DNA of 64,000 nt from Anaeramoeba flamelloides. Taxonomy: Eukaryota > Metamonada > Anaeramoebidae. The notes under the pieces were generated by a model. That model had not been told where the DNA came from. It saw nothing but the letters and a program-made list of their open reading frames with translations, and did not search any database. The number at the start of each line of letters is the position of its first letter. Within the stretch, counting starts at the first letter, position 1. The position numbers and the translations under genes are program-made. The stretch is from the NCBI GenBank assembly GCA_027625915.1, contig JANTQA010000008.1, positions 679,001 through 743,000 on the forward strand, given 5' to 3'. Of the stretch, positions 37,833 to 50,658 are shown in pieces.

Positions 37833-40800
37833 TTACAGTAGTTTTTTATTTAGTATAGTTTCCATTACCAATTCTTTAATATTTTCCTATTGGTTTAAAA
37901 AATGATATGATCAGAATTAAAAGATAAAAAAAATAATATTAAATTTAGTAAACATGTTTTTAAATTTTGTTTTTAAAATTTGCAAAAAGTGTTGTTTTTT
38001 TTTTTTTTCAAAAAATAAATAATTTACAAAAATTGTTCTAATCTTATTTGTGTCTGTTGCGCAAGTAGAATAAGACCAAATTTTACGTTTCCTGGTTTCA
38101 AAAATTTCTAAAAATTTATTTGATATGAATTTTTTTGCTTGTGATGAATCCGAACCATCTTTATATTCTGAAAAGCATTCACTTAAAGGAACTTTCTTAA
38201 TTTTTTCTTCAAAAAGATCCATTTTGTTAAATAATAATACACAATTGGTTTTTTCAAAATATTCGTTATTGATCGTTGTTTCAAAAAGATCAAATGCTTC
38301 TTTTAATCGGTTGACATTTTCGTTTTCATATAATTTTTGATCATATTCAGAAATTGCTACAATGTAGATAATGGTTTGGACACTCTCAAATTGGTGAATC
38401 CATTTTCTTCTTTCAGATCTTTGCCCGCCAACGTCCACAATTGTCCAAGTAAGCCCCTCTAAATTAAAATCAACGGTATTGACGCCTGTGGTAGGTATTC
38501 TACATTTCAAAATATCTGTCTCGGAAGGGACATAATTTTCTTCTGTTATTCTATCAATATTATTAAGATAGCTATTAATCATATATTTTTAATTTGGTTG
38601 GAAATGTTTGGTAAAGAAAATTGAGTGTTAAAAAACAATTATTTTTTATTCAAAATTTTTTCAATTTCATTTTTCCTTTTGATTGGGTGAATTTTTTAAT
38701 TTTAAGTTTTTTTCGACAGATCACCTGAAAATAATTTCAACAAAACATAGAGTTTTTACAGAGAGATTTGATTTTTTTGAGAAATATCGTTATTTAAATA
38801 ACGAATGGGGGGGGGGGGGGTATTCACTTTCCCATCAACTTTATTTTTTTACTCGTATATATTTCAAGTCACAAACTGAAATTTGATCTCTCTTTTGATT
38901 TGTGCTACATTTTATTCGTATATTTACTGTATATTAGGGTGGGGTGTCGATTCTAAACTCTTTTTCAGTCATAAGCGTTCCAGTTTAATTGAAGAAGTAG
39001 AACAAATTCTATGATTTTTATCCAATATTCTTCTCAAAATAAATTTTCAATTTTTAGATCTTGATCATTTTTTCTCATTTTGTAAAATTTTGCTTTATTC
39101 TATTTTTGATTTTTGTTTTTATTTTTTTCTTTTCATTTTTTTTTAGAAAATCGATCCTATGAGTTGTAATCTTGCCTACAGTATAACGAGGGTAAAAAAC
39201 TCTAAATAATAAATTAAGTGTTTGGAGTTTAGTAGGGTGCCTAGGTTTTCTTGAGGTTTTCTGTTTTATTTGTTAAATCTATCGATTTTCGTTAGGTTTT
39301 CTTGGGGTTTTCTATTTATTTGTGAAGTGTTCTAGGTTTTTTTTAGGTTTTCTGTTTTATTTGTCAAGTGTTCTAGGTTTTTTTTACTTTTTGAAATAAA
39401 CAGAAAATTTTAATAAATTTTCGGTTTATTTCGAAAAGTAAAAAAAACCTAACGAAAATCTATTGATTTTCGAAATAAACAGAAAACTCGAGAAAAGCTA
39501 AAGATGATTTTTTGTAATTTGAGAAATAAACCGAAAATTTCTGAAATTGTCTTTTTATTTCTCAAATTTAAAAAAACCTAACAGTAAACAGGGGAGTGAT
39601 TTTGTTGAGCTGCCTTTCTTAATTAACAATAAAAAAACTCTTTTTTAATTTTTTAATGACTTTTTAATTTTTTTGGGAGTTGAAATAAATAAAACCCTTT
39701 TTTGGTTTTGCTTACAGTTTGTTCAATAATCCGTGTTGACTTCAATAAATATTTTTTTTCAACTTTTTATTGTTGTTTTGAAATTTTTTGGTTTTTAATT
39801 GTTGTTTTGAAAATTGTTAAATAGTGTTTTTTGTTTTTAATTGTCAATGAGATTAAAAATTTTCAAGATCATGTCAATTTTTCGAAAAGAAGCATAGTTT
39901 GAACATAATACTTAACATTCGTCAAAATATAATCAAAAATTTTTTTTTAAAGATCCATCAAAATAATTTTTTTTTGAATTTAATAAAAAACCCAAAGATC
40001 TTTTTCTAATCAATGAGAATTGATATTTTGAGAGATATAATTCACTCTCATTATAAAACGTTATTATGTAAATTTTATTTTTAATGTTGAGCCAATGCTC
40101 ATGTTGAATTTTATTGGTATAAAATTTCAGCTGATTAACTTTTTTTTCTATTCTGGAATATTGTTTCATCTAGGATTCTTGGTTCGCCCAATAAACATCA
40201 CAAAAAAGAATGTGGTAAATAAATAAAAGTTCACCGGTTACAAGAAATGATTTTGAGGCTATTGGCTAAAGGTAAAAAAAGAAAATAAAGTGAAATTTTC
40301 ACTAAATGATCAATATTGAATTGATCATTTAGTTAAATTAGTAAAAGAATTGAATTTAAACAATCATCCAACTTTATAGGATAATATAAACATTTACATA
40401 AATAATATGAGAAATTTTTCCCACAAAAATAAAAATCAAAATGATTTTTTAAATTATTCTTTTACTAATTTTAAAAGCCCCTTTCAAAACCCAATTATTC
40501 TTAATTTAAAAATTCCCAACAAAAATAAAGAATTCCAAACAAACTTTATAATTTTAAAAATAATAATAATAATATTTAAGGAATTTATAAATTGGAAAGT
40601 ATCAAATATTAATTTTTCACAATTTATTTATTGGTTCAAAAAATCATTTAATTACTCTTATCAAAACTCAATTAATGATTATCATTATATCAATAAAAAC
40701 AAAATAGTTATTTTAGAAAAATTTTTTTTCAAATTTTTTAGAAACAAACAAAAAGATGTTAAAATGAATGATAAAATAATCAATTATTATCCACATAAAA

Positions 40801-43800
40801 ATAATTGTAAAATTGATAAAAAATTACAAAAAGTGGGGTTTTTAAATCAAATAATTTTTAAACAAAAATTTATAAAAATTTTACAAGTTTTTAAATTAAT
40901 AAATAAATATCCTATATTACGATTAATGAAAAGGGGCATTAATAAAATCATAATATAGGATAAATATGAAAATATTTTAAAAATTAGAAAAACAATTAGA
41001 AATCAGTTCAAAATTATTCCAAAAGGTATGACTATTTATACAAATAATAAAAATAAGAAATTAATTCCGAAATTTAATGGCAATAAAGAAAAATATAATA
41101 ATAATACAATCATGAATTTAAAATTAATTTTTTCCTCTTTTAATATTAGAGGATTAAATAAATTCGACAAAAAATTTTTTTTGGAATCATTCTTAGTAAA
41201 TAATGATATTGATATTTGTTTTCTTCAAGAAACAAAAACCAAAAATAAGTCAAATTTTATTTTTTTTGAGACAATTATTAAAAATAGTTATGGCGAAAAA
41301 AAGGCCAAAGGAGCTTTACAAATATTATTTACAAAAATTTATTTAAACTTTATTTCAGAAATTCATTATCCAGACCAAGATATTCAAATAATTCGTTTCA
41401 TGGATATAATATTTATTAACTTATATCTCAGAGAGGATAGAAAAAAAGACTTAATAAAAATCATTCAAAAATTAATTTATCAATATCATAATTTTAAAAC
41501 TATTATTTTGGGGGATTTTAATTATGTTGATTTTGAGATTAAGAAAAAATTTCAATTAAAAAATTTTAAAATTATATCAAATTCTTCAAATAGTGGAACA
41601 AAGAATATTGACCATATATTAATTAATTTTAAAAATAAAAAAAAAATAAAAATTTCAAAATCAATAAAAAACAATTTATCAGACCATAAAATGATAATTA
41701 ATAACATTAATGTTAAAACTGACTGGAATATTAAAAAAAAATATATAAAATTATCGATAATAATATTTATCAAAAAGAATTTACTAATTACTTCCATGAA
41801 CAAAATTTTAAGTTGGATACTAATTCTACAAAAAAATTTAAAAATCAATTTATCAAATATACAGATTTAATTTATAAAGAAAACAAAAAAGACCACAAAA
41901 TTGCACCATTAATTAAAAACATTCTAAGTAATCCTAACTTAATTCATCGTATCAAAAAAATAAACAAAGAAGCTTGGAATAAATTCATTGATGAAATAAA
42001 CTTAGAATTTACTAAAAACAAAAATTTTTGGAAAAAAATAAACTTAATAAGATCTAAAAAGATGAAAATGATTTTAGATAATAAAAATATGATTGAAGAA
42101 TATTTTGGCCATATTCAAAAAAATTCAATTGAACCAAGTCAAGAAATTTTAAATTATATAAAAAATTTAAAAATTAAAAATTTAAAAGAGTTTAAAATTG
42201 TTATTTTTCTCTTACAAAAATATTAAAAAAATATAAAAAATGATGCTATATTTTTCAGATCTACACCACTTAACATATTCGATATTGTTTACCAAATATT
42301 GTTGTATTTGGATAAGCTTTTCTTTTCTGGATAGAAAAAAATAAGCTAAAACTAATGAAATATTTGTCAAAATTTATTAAAATAAAAATATAGAATGAAA
42401 TGATTTAAAATGGTGTTATAAAGGGGTTTTTGAGAAAGAAAAGTCAAATTAGAAAAGTGAAAATTTCAAGTTACTAAAAATATCAGATCACTTTATCTAA
42501 AAAAAAAATGGTACAAAAAAATGGTTTCTTTTGGTTTCAAGATCCTATCAATCAACTTTTTGAAATTAAAAAAAATATTAAGTTTTCGAATTAAAAATTT
42601 TAGCTTTTGGTGAAGAAAATAATGACAATGAAAGTAGGTAATCATATAATAGGAGTTGGAAAAATTCAGTTTCATTTTTACTTTTTTTTTAAATAATTGA
42701 AATGACAGAATTTGTACAAAAAATATTAGATCATTTTTTATTATTGTATTTGAATTTTTATTACTTTGGATGTTGATAGGAAACAATTTCACTCTTTTAA
42801 TAGCCTACCAGACACCAACTGTTTTGAAGATGAAGTTTCAATACCAGATGAAAGTTTGGAACAAGTCTTAAAACAAACACTAGATGAAGGTACAGATGTA
42901 CCTGAAAATGATAAATTTTCTAGTGAAGTGAATAGATACGATCTTCAAAAATCCAATTCAAACTTGAAAATATCAGAAGAGGGAAAAAAGTTTTTTGTTT
43001 TGGGTTTAGTGTTTTTTAATAGTTTTTTCCCTCGAAAAACAACAATCGCTATTGCTTTTTTTAAAAAAAAAAAAGGATCTGAATATATTTTTTTTTGAAG
43101 CTTTCAGCTTCACAAATAAATATATTCGATATTTTTTTTTAAAAAAATCAATAACTGCTGATATATTTTTTCCAATTGAAAATATCAAAAACGCTATTAA
43201 AAATTTAAAAAATAAATCAGTAAAAGGTTTTCAAAAAATTGAAAATTTGAAATATATTTGTGATGTTGAAAATAATATTGATTTAAACCAAATTGAAAAT
43301 AAAAATTATGAAAAATATTTAATTACAATTCAGAAAATATTTAATAACTGGCTAATTAACCCAGATAAGAATAATATTGAATATATTAAAAAAAGATCAA
43401 TTTTATTTATCCACAAAAAAAGGAAACGAAGGGGTAGCTTTGAATTATCGACCAATTTCTATTAATCAAAGTCTACCAAGATTATTTCTAAAAATGTTAT
43501 ATAAACTAATCGAACCCTGTTGGGAATTTATTCATAAATCTCAATTTGGGTTTAGAAAAAAATATGATACTCGTATTGCAGTATTAAATTTCTTAAATAC
43601 TTTTAATATGATAAAATCAAATAATGGAAATGGAAATAATAAAACTTATATTATAATGATTGATATAGCTAAATGTTTTGATTCAATTAGTTTTAAAATA
43701 ATTAGAAAAAACAATAAAAAAAATTTATTATAAATAAAATTATTAATTTTTTTTTATTAAAATATTATCAAGGAGAAGGTCTTGGTATATTCCAAGGAGA

Positions 43801-46575
43801 CCCATTATCACCTATTTTATTTGCTCTAATTTCACACTTTCTTTTATTAAAAATCATTCCATTAACGAACCATTGTCAAATGTTTGCAGATGATTTAATT
43901 TTAATTATTAAAGGAAATAGAAATCAATTAAATCAAAAATTAAATTCAATATATGAAATAATTATTCAATTTGGATTAAAACCTAATAAAGATAAAACAG
44001 TTGTTTCAAAAGACTTAAAAAAAATTAAATATTTGGGTATTTATTTAGATAAAATTTCGCATATAGTTTATAACTTAAAAAAGGCAAAAGAAACATATAA
44101 CAACTGTAAACAGTTATTCAATAACAACTCGCTTAACAATAGTTTAAAAATTAGATTATTTGGTTCTTTTATCATAAGCCAATTGACATATGGGTTGGAA
44201 ATATATAATTATGAAATAAAAACTTTAAATTATTTAAATCCTTGGATTAATTCATGTATTACTGAAATATGTAAAATAAACAGAAATACACCAATTCTTA
44301 TTTACAAAAAAGAATTTAAAATAGAAAATATGATAATTTCTATCAATAAAAAGAAATTTAAATTCAAAAAGAAATTAGGAAATCTATCTCTTCCTAATTT
44401 AGAAAAATTAATAAAGTTTAATTAAAGAATAAATAATAAAATTAATTGGAATTCAAAAGATATTATCGAACTAAAAAAAGAAATATACAAATACACATAT
44501 AACGAGTTGTTGAATTCAACAAGTTGGAAGGTCCAAAAATATTTCAAAATAATAAAATACCAAAACTCTTTATTTAAAACTTAAAAATATTTAAGTTATC
44601 CCTCAAGCTCAACAATTCTAAAATTCAGAACATTCACTAACTGTTTAAATAGATATTACTATGTAATTAATAAAAATTCAAATAAATTTTGTCCTTTATG
44701 TTTAAAATATCAACAGAAGGAAATTATAGAAAATATTGATCACTTTTTATGGATATGTCCTTTCTATGAAAAAGATAGATTAATTTTTCACAATAAATTG
44801 AAACAAATAAATCTTGATGAATTGATTTTAAACTGTGATAGTTTGAAATTATTTTCATTAATTAATAATCGTGAAATCTATGATTTTACGCTTAAATTTC
44901 TGAAAGGGAATTTAAGTCTAAGGGCAACTAGAGTGTAACTTACACTTCTTCAATAATAAAAATAAAATAAAGTGAAATTTTTGAATCATTTCATTTTTCA
45001 AAAAACTTGAAAATTTTTGAAATCGTTTTTGCACATTTAGATAGATACAAAACAGTTTTTCAGAAAAATCTTTGTCTTTTTTTTCTTTGGTTTTTTTTTT
45101 TCGATCAAACTGAAAGATTTAGTGGTTGTGGATTTCGGTAACAAGTTTGTTTAAATTTGATTGGGTTTGTTCAAAAATGGATGAATGAAGTTGGAAGATC
45201 GTGGAACAATGATTTGGTAAAAAGTACTATTGTAAATACTGTTTAATTTGGAAAAGAAAGTTTTACTTAACGGTATTTTTAAGGAACAATAGAATAAATT
45301 TCAAAAACAACAATTAAAAACAAAAAAACACTCTTTTTAAAAAAAAAAACAACAATTATTTACAAAAACAATACAAACAATTTTCAAAAACACAAATTAA
45401 AAACCCAACACGGATTATTAACATACTGTAGAATTTTTAAAAAAAATTTTTTTTAACAAGATTTTGAATTGAATTTTGAAAAATTTACTAAAGGTCCAAT
45501 CAAAAATTCTTTTTTTTGTTAAAATGGAAAAAGGTTACAAAAAGAAAAAATCTTTTTTTATTTTGGACAAAAGGAAAGATGAAAAAGACACAAAAATTTT
45601 TGATCACAAAATCCATTTTTGATAATTTCAAAATTTTTTTTTCATTAAAATATTTTTTTAACTTTTGATACATGGTGGCTTTCTAATATATAAACGGGCT
45701 GGTGGTTATCAGATAAACATAAATAATCTTTTTTCCTTAAATGGTCAATAATCCTTAAAACAAAATAAGAAAAAAAAAAAAAAAAAGATATTTACTATCC
45801 ATGTGTTTCCGGTATTTGCAAAACGCTTCGAAGCTGGAATGCCCTTTTAACATTTGGGTCTTTCCACAAAAATTTGATTACTTTTTTAAGGTTGGGTGTA
45901 GTTTCATCACAATACTCTCGTTTAAAATTTATGAGTTTTGAAGCAATCAACTAAATTTTGTGGTTTCCATTTAATTTATAAAATGATCGTTAAAATTATT
46001 TAAAAAAAATTTATTTTGCAAAAAGAGATAAATAATAATAATAATTACTTTGCTCTGTGGTTGTAAGGACAAATTAACTCGTTTCATCCCTTCAATGAGT
46101 TCAACGGTGTGTATCACCAGATTCTTTCGGATTGTTTTTTTATAAAGCTCTTTATTAAAAGAAAGAAGAGATCCAAAATTTAACACAACAAGGTAAGTTT
46201 GTTCTGGAAACGAAAAAATTCTTTTTAGAGAAAGTGTATGAATTACCTTTTAAGAGTGGGTCAAAACCGTCTTTGTAAATTAGGTGGATTTGTTTTATTA
46301 AGGTTGTTTTTCCAGATCCCCCAGATCCTATTAAGTTTTTGTTTTTTTTTTTAATTTGAGTTGATTAAGCATGAAGAAAATTGATTGTGGGGTTTTAGTC
46401 TTTTACTTGTTGTTGTTTTATTTTTTTATGAAAAGGTGCTGTGTTTCATACCCAATAAAAGAAGTTTTATTTGTTGATCCAGATTGTTTGAATCTTTTTG
46501 TAAACTTTTGTCAATTCTTTCATTTTTCTTTTTTGATCGTTTGAGTTGTTTTTTTTTGCTTGTTTGTGTGCCCAT
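37833..46575 (-). CDS. Heterotrimeric G-protein alpha subunit, six exons, 370 aa
   Basis: GTP-binding switch coupling receptors to effectors at the membrane. Exons (minus): 46575-46452, 46327-46247, 46203-46049, 45950-45796, 38571-38028 and 37886-37833; all phases agree and give 370 residues. The N-terminus MGTQTS fits an N-myristoylation signal. Helix KNERIDKSLQKDSNN and IKLLLLG lead to the P-loop GGSGGSGKTT. The helical domain ends LKKVIKFLWKDPNVKRAF, followed by YYLNNIDRITEENYVPSETD. Switch I CRIPTTGV has the catalytic Arg; switch II DVGGQRSERRKWIHQFE has the catalytic Gln; FNKMDLFEEK and TCATDT bind guanine. The C-terminus is ETILNKKLL. The P-loop lacks the usual GAGES glutamate and has Thr for Ser after GK. 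Introns are 124, 43, 98, 7224 and 141 bp; the 7.2-kb intron carries nested transposons. The N-terminal exons were located by homology, and the splice phases confirm the link. Confidence 0.93.
38807..38820 (+). repeat. Run of 14 guanines
   Basis: A G14 run in otherwise >75% AT DNA, within the long intron of the G alpha gene (C-rich in its transcript). Confidence 0.9.
38945..39125. repeat. Inverse partner of the 36905-37048 repeat
   Basis: Reverse complement matches 36905-37048 with blocks AAATGAGAAAAAATGATCA and GGATAAAAATCATAGAATTT, and the end CTAAACTCTTTTTCAGTCAT equals the terminal repeat of that element. It lies in the G alpha long intron. Confidence 0.65.
39225..39600. repeat. Palindromic repeat family D, copy 3
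   Basis: Same units as 19085-19545: CCTAGGTTTTCTTGAGG, AAGTGTTCTAGGTTTTTTTT and ATCTATCGATTTTCGTTAGG, with inverted returns ACCTAACGAAAATCTATTGA. Its centre folds on TTTTTTACTTTTTGAAATAA / TTATTTCGAAAAGTAAAAAA near 39375-39455. Lies in the G alpha intron just before the TA-flanked transposon. Confidence 0.7.
40300..44963 (+). mobile_element. LINE copy 1 (APE endonuclease, RT, C-terminal zinc knuckle), frameshifted
   Basis: Bounded by an exact 18-bp target duplication AAAATAAAGTGAAATTTT (40282-40299 and 44964-44981). A first open frame (40407-40958, 183 aa, unrecognised, Lys/Asn rich) may be ORF1. An apurinic-type endonuclease at 41110-41730 has SFNIRGL, FLQETK, ILGDFN, IDHILI and SDHKMI. Reverse transcriptase from about 43166 to 44425 has LNYRPISINQSL, QFGFRKKYD, MIDIAKCFDSI, FQGDPLSPILFALISHFL and FADDLIL. 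The C-terminus near 44690-44760 has a C-x2-C-x13-H-x4-C knuckle ending HFLWICPFYEKDR, as in L1-clade elements such as Dictyostelium TREs. At least four frame breaks and an ~0.9-kb insertion mean it cannot be active. It is antisense to the G alpha gene whose intron it occupies. Confidence 0.88.
42227..43130. mobile_element. ~0.9-kb insertion inside LINE copy 1, with terminal hairpin
   Basis: It separates the LINE linker (ending near NLKIKNLKEF) from the RT start (FFPIENIKNAIKNLKNKS). Its base composition is less extreme. The plus-strand frame 42808-42993 reads as an acidic host-like peptide (FEDEVSIPDESLEQVLKQ...), preceded by an AG acceptor-like TTTTAATAG. A second coding-like piece near 42257-42335 reads STPLNIFDIVYQILLYLDK. 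At 43081-43127 there is a hairpin with 22-bp arms (GAATATATTT...GAAGCT) and a 3-nt loop. Source unknown: possibly transduced host exons or another element. Confidence 0.5.
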
Positions 46576-49500
46576 TTGTTGAATAAAAAGATGAAGATTT
46601 GTTTGTGTTTGTTATGTTTTGAAAAAAAATATGTGGTAAAGAATGGCTATTTGTAAAAATGATATTCCTTTCCGTAATGACAAATTATTTTTAATGTATT
46701 TCAGGTACAGAATTCCGAAGTCACTTGAATCATTTTTTCTTTGTCTCGAATTTCCAAGTCTTGAATTGTTTTGATATTGATGAATTTTTAACTAACCTTT
46801 TTACTTTTTCGGACAGTTTGATTTTTTAAGAATTATTTCTCTTAAATTTATTTTATCAAGAAGGTATAAAAGGAGAACACGAGATAAACAACATGAATTT
46901 CAAATTTTCTTTAAAGTTTTGTGGACTTTCTTCAAGTTTTTTAAAACAACAAACAACAAGACTGACATGTAATTTAAGTGAGCCACAACCACAAATTCTA
47001 AATTTTTACTCTTCATTATTTTTAAAGAAGATTTAAAAATAACATTTTTTACTTTTTATTGAAAATTTAACGCTTTCTAGAATTCAAAGTACTTGTTGAA
47101 AAAAAAAATAGTACATATTTTTCAAGTCAAAAATAAAATTACAGTGATCAAAAAAATGTTTTACCATTGGCTATAATCAATGTTTCGAAAGAGAATCCAT
47201 ACTTTTTTTTTCCTTCTTGTTACAATGGAATATCCAAGCCCCTGCCCAGTATAATACCTAAATTAAACTCGATTTTATTAGTCAATTTCTGGATGATTTA
47301 AGCTCAATTTAAATTTGGAATTCAATTTGCTTATAATTTTTCTTAATCTTTATTTTTTTTAATATTTTTTGTTATTTTTGATGATTAAAAATTTTCTGAA
47401 AAATTAACCTATTTTTTGGATAAAATTTTCCAATTTGATCCTTTATTTTTTTGAATCTCTTATTAAATGTAAGAACTTTAAGAAACCAGTGCCATATTTA
47501 CTTTGTGTTTCTTGCCAATTTCTTTGATCAGTTGATGTATAGGTCTTCTATAACAAAAAAAAAACAACACGCTTTTTATTTTGAAACACAAATTATACTT
47601 TTTCCCACATATTATTTTGACAAAAGTAACCAATAGAATGTTATTCTAAATTGGATTGTATAATCAACTTTGAGGAATGTTAAAAGAGTTCACATTTTTA
47701 TCTTATCTCATCAATATAGTATGATAATACATTTGATGTTTCAAAAAACTTTAATAAATTTTGTTTTTAAATAACACACATTAAATGAGAAAAAACAAAA
47801 CCATTACTATAAAAAAAAATATTTTGCTGATCCTCAATTTAAAATTATTAAAAAAGTTAAATTGTTAAATTGTGTTATTACACTTTTCCGTTAATTAAAC
47901 TAAATAGAAAATTAAAAATAAATTTTATTTTTTAGATCAAAAAAAATATAACGAAATATTCAACATCGATTCAGAACTAACAATTTGGTTTACTTTTTTT
48001 CTGAAATATATGAAATTTAAACATCTGTATTTGAAAAAATAATACACTAGAATAGATTAACTGAAGTCGACTAAAAAAAGAAAATCCATTTAATGATTAG
48101 TATTTTGTGTGTAATTTTTATTGTTAATATAATCGAATACAATAGTAATTTATGGTAAATGGTAATTCATTAATGGATAATTATTTTAAAAGTAAATATT
48201 CAACCAATTTGTCAACCAAAACTAAAACAAAAAGAAAATCATTTTTAGATCTTGTAGTTGGTTTCATTTCTTTCTTTTTAATCATTTTCTTAAAATTAAT
48301 TCTTTTTTTTTGAAGTTCTTTGTGTTGATCAAATTATTATTTTTCATTTTGGAATATTTTTAAAGAAAGTGGTAATATTCTAAAATATTAAATATGAAGA
48401 AATTTTTAATACTGGTTTAACTACAGGTATCATTTTTTCGAAATAATTTTATATTTACAGAGTTTGTATGCTTTTCAAATAATAAGACCTTCTTTAAAAT
48501 TAATTAGTATATCTAATAAAAAAATGAGAAATTACTCTTTTACCTATTTGAAAAGAATGATTATTACTAAACCGATTATTATTTGAAATATAACAAATTT
48601 AGAGATTCCAAAGTTGGTGAAATCATTTAAAAGGTATTTATCTTATTATTCTGAAATATTTTGTGTAATTTTTGTGTTCACATTTAATACTTTTTTTAAC
48701 ATTTTTTTAAATAAATTCGTTGATGTTTTAAAAGTTTCTAAAAAAAGATATATATTTTTATTTATCAAAATTCAAAATAATTATCTTCAGAATACATAAT
48801 ATTTATTGTATAATAAAAATTAAAGATTATTTATCATTCAGTTAATCATTAAAAAGTTATTTATACATAACAAAAAGAAAGAATTAGATTTTCAATAATT
48901 TACAAAAATAAATTTTCAAAAATATGATAATATTATAACAATTAAAAAAAAGAATTACTTTTTATAAGCTTATTTGACAAAGAGAAAATATGAGAAATAC
49001 TAATGAAATCTGAAAAACTCTTTCCATCAATGGAATTTAAAAAAAAACTAATTATGATAATTTTTTTTAAGAAACTCTAAAATAGTTGTATTTCGATGCC
49101 TTGATAGAGAAAGTTATACTGAAATAATTATCAAGTATTTTATAAATAAAATCTGTAAATATTGACTAAAAGGTTTTAATATGAGACCTTGGAAAAAAAA
49201 AACATAAGATAACATATGTACCCACGTACACATAGACACTTAAATATATATAATTCTCAATTTTACTTTTGATTTTTTTTTCTGTAATAATATTTTTTCA
49301 GTAATTATAATTATTTATATTGGTATAAGAAAAGTTTTTCATTTTTCATTTGTAGAATATTCTAAAACTTTAGAATGTGAATATAATTTTTAATACACAA
49401 TATGATCTACAAATTTTGAATAATTTATGTCGTCAACCCCCTTTTAATCAGAAATAATACTTGGTTTTCAATTTTAATTAAAAATACAATTCCGAATTGG

Positions 49501-50141
49501 AAATTAAAAGACGTTTTGAAACATTTAGTGCCACTCGGATTAATAAGAGATTTGAAACTAAAATTTTATTATAAAAATAAGTCTTGAAATAAAAAAAAAT
49601 GCAAAAGTTTGGTTTCCTTATACAGTATTTTACTCATGTCTAAAAATATTTAAATCAGCTTTCCAAAATTTCAATTAACTTTGAAAAAAATCAAATATAA
49701 AAATTTGATCAAATTCAATTCACCATTGTATATTTTGAAAAAATATCAAAGGGGCTTACTTTAAATTTTATTTGGTCCTTGGTATAAGATTGAATATTAA
49801 ATTTAATGTTGTTGTGTGATGAGAAGAAAAAATACATTTAATTTGAAATGGGGGTTTGTTCACTGAAAATGAATAGTTTTAATGAGTTTCAAAAAATTGA
49901 TTTTTATTTCTCTGGAGTTTCAAATCGCTTTCAATGGAATTTTTCCGTATTAAAAGATCCTATATTCACCAAAAAACCAATTGTGAAATTACAATTATTT
50001 TTATTAACAAAATTAAAAGTATAAAAGAAAATCTATAGGATCCCATTGGTAAAAATAATAATCAAAAAAAAAAAAAAAGTTTTACCTAAATTTCCAATTT
50101 TTAAAAGTAGTAGTTTTATAAAAAAAAACCTAATCTTTTAA

Positions 50142-50658
50142 GGACTACGTTTTTAGGTGAAAATAGTGAAATAATGTCCAAAATCGCCCTTGGATAAGTT
50201 ATGTAATCCAAGTAATCTTTGTCCAACAAGAATTTCTTTTCGAAAAAATCTGAAATTTTCACAATTTCAACAATTTTCACAATTTTTACCTTGTTAGATC
50301 ATGCTAAATTTTGATTTTATTATTTTAGAATCTCCATTTCAACTTTCGGAACTCACACTATTTTCAAGAGCTGTTCTACCTCTTTTTTAAATTTACTTTT
50401 ACAAGTTTGAAATGTTCAAAAATTTGAAATGCACTTGAAAATCCCCAAAAGCCATTTTTTGCAATTATTTTTTTTTGTTATTTTCAATTTTCCTTTTCAT
50501 TGAATAACAAAGAAAAATAGTCTTTGTGAAAAGGTAAAGATGACAAAAAATGTTTTTTTTTTTTTTTTGTCCAATTTCTTCTGTGTGAAAAATTTTTTTG
50601 AGAAGCGAAAGTGAAATAACACAATTAATCAAACCCCCCAAGGGTGGGAACGTAGTCC
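50142..50658. mobile_element. TTAA-flanked MITE, 517 bp
   Basis: Lies between TTAA at 50138-50141 and TTAA at 50659-50662. Terminal inverted repeats GGACTACGTT are identical at both ends, and together with TTAA form a perfect 14-bp inverted pair. The interior has no coding frame. The ends resemble those of family C (GGGACTA...), pointing to the same piggyBac-like group, but the interior differs. The perfect ends suggest a fairly young insertion. Confidence 0.85.

Larger units (their letters stand above)
39715..45428. mobile_element. TA-flanked inverted-repeat transposon (Tc1/mariner-like ends), LINE inside
   Basis: Left end CAGTTTGTTCAATAATCCG and right end (inverted) CAGTATGTTAATAATCCG, both next to TA (39713-39714 and 45429-45430). 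The similarity continues for >120 bp through AATTGTTGTTTT and TGTTTTTAATTG blocks. CAGT ends with TA target sites suggest the Tc1/mariner superfamily. Without the inserted LINE and its duplicated target the element is about 1.03 kb and has no transposase frame, so it is non-autonomous. Confidence 0.75.

Noticed and set aside
37917-38582. G alpha as a stand-alone 221-aa gene starting at the local ATG
   Set aside because: It lacks the P-loop. The true exon starts at 38571, and the last 35 or so codons of that frame are read-through into a 141-bp intron; the remaining exons are at 45796-46575 and 37833-37886.
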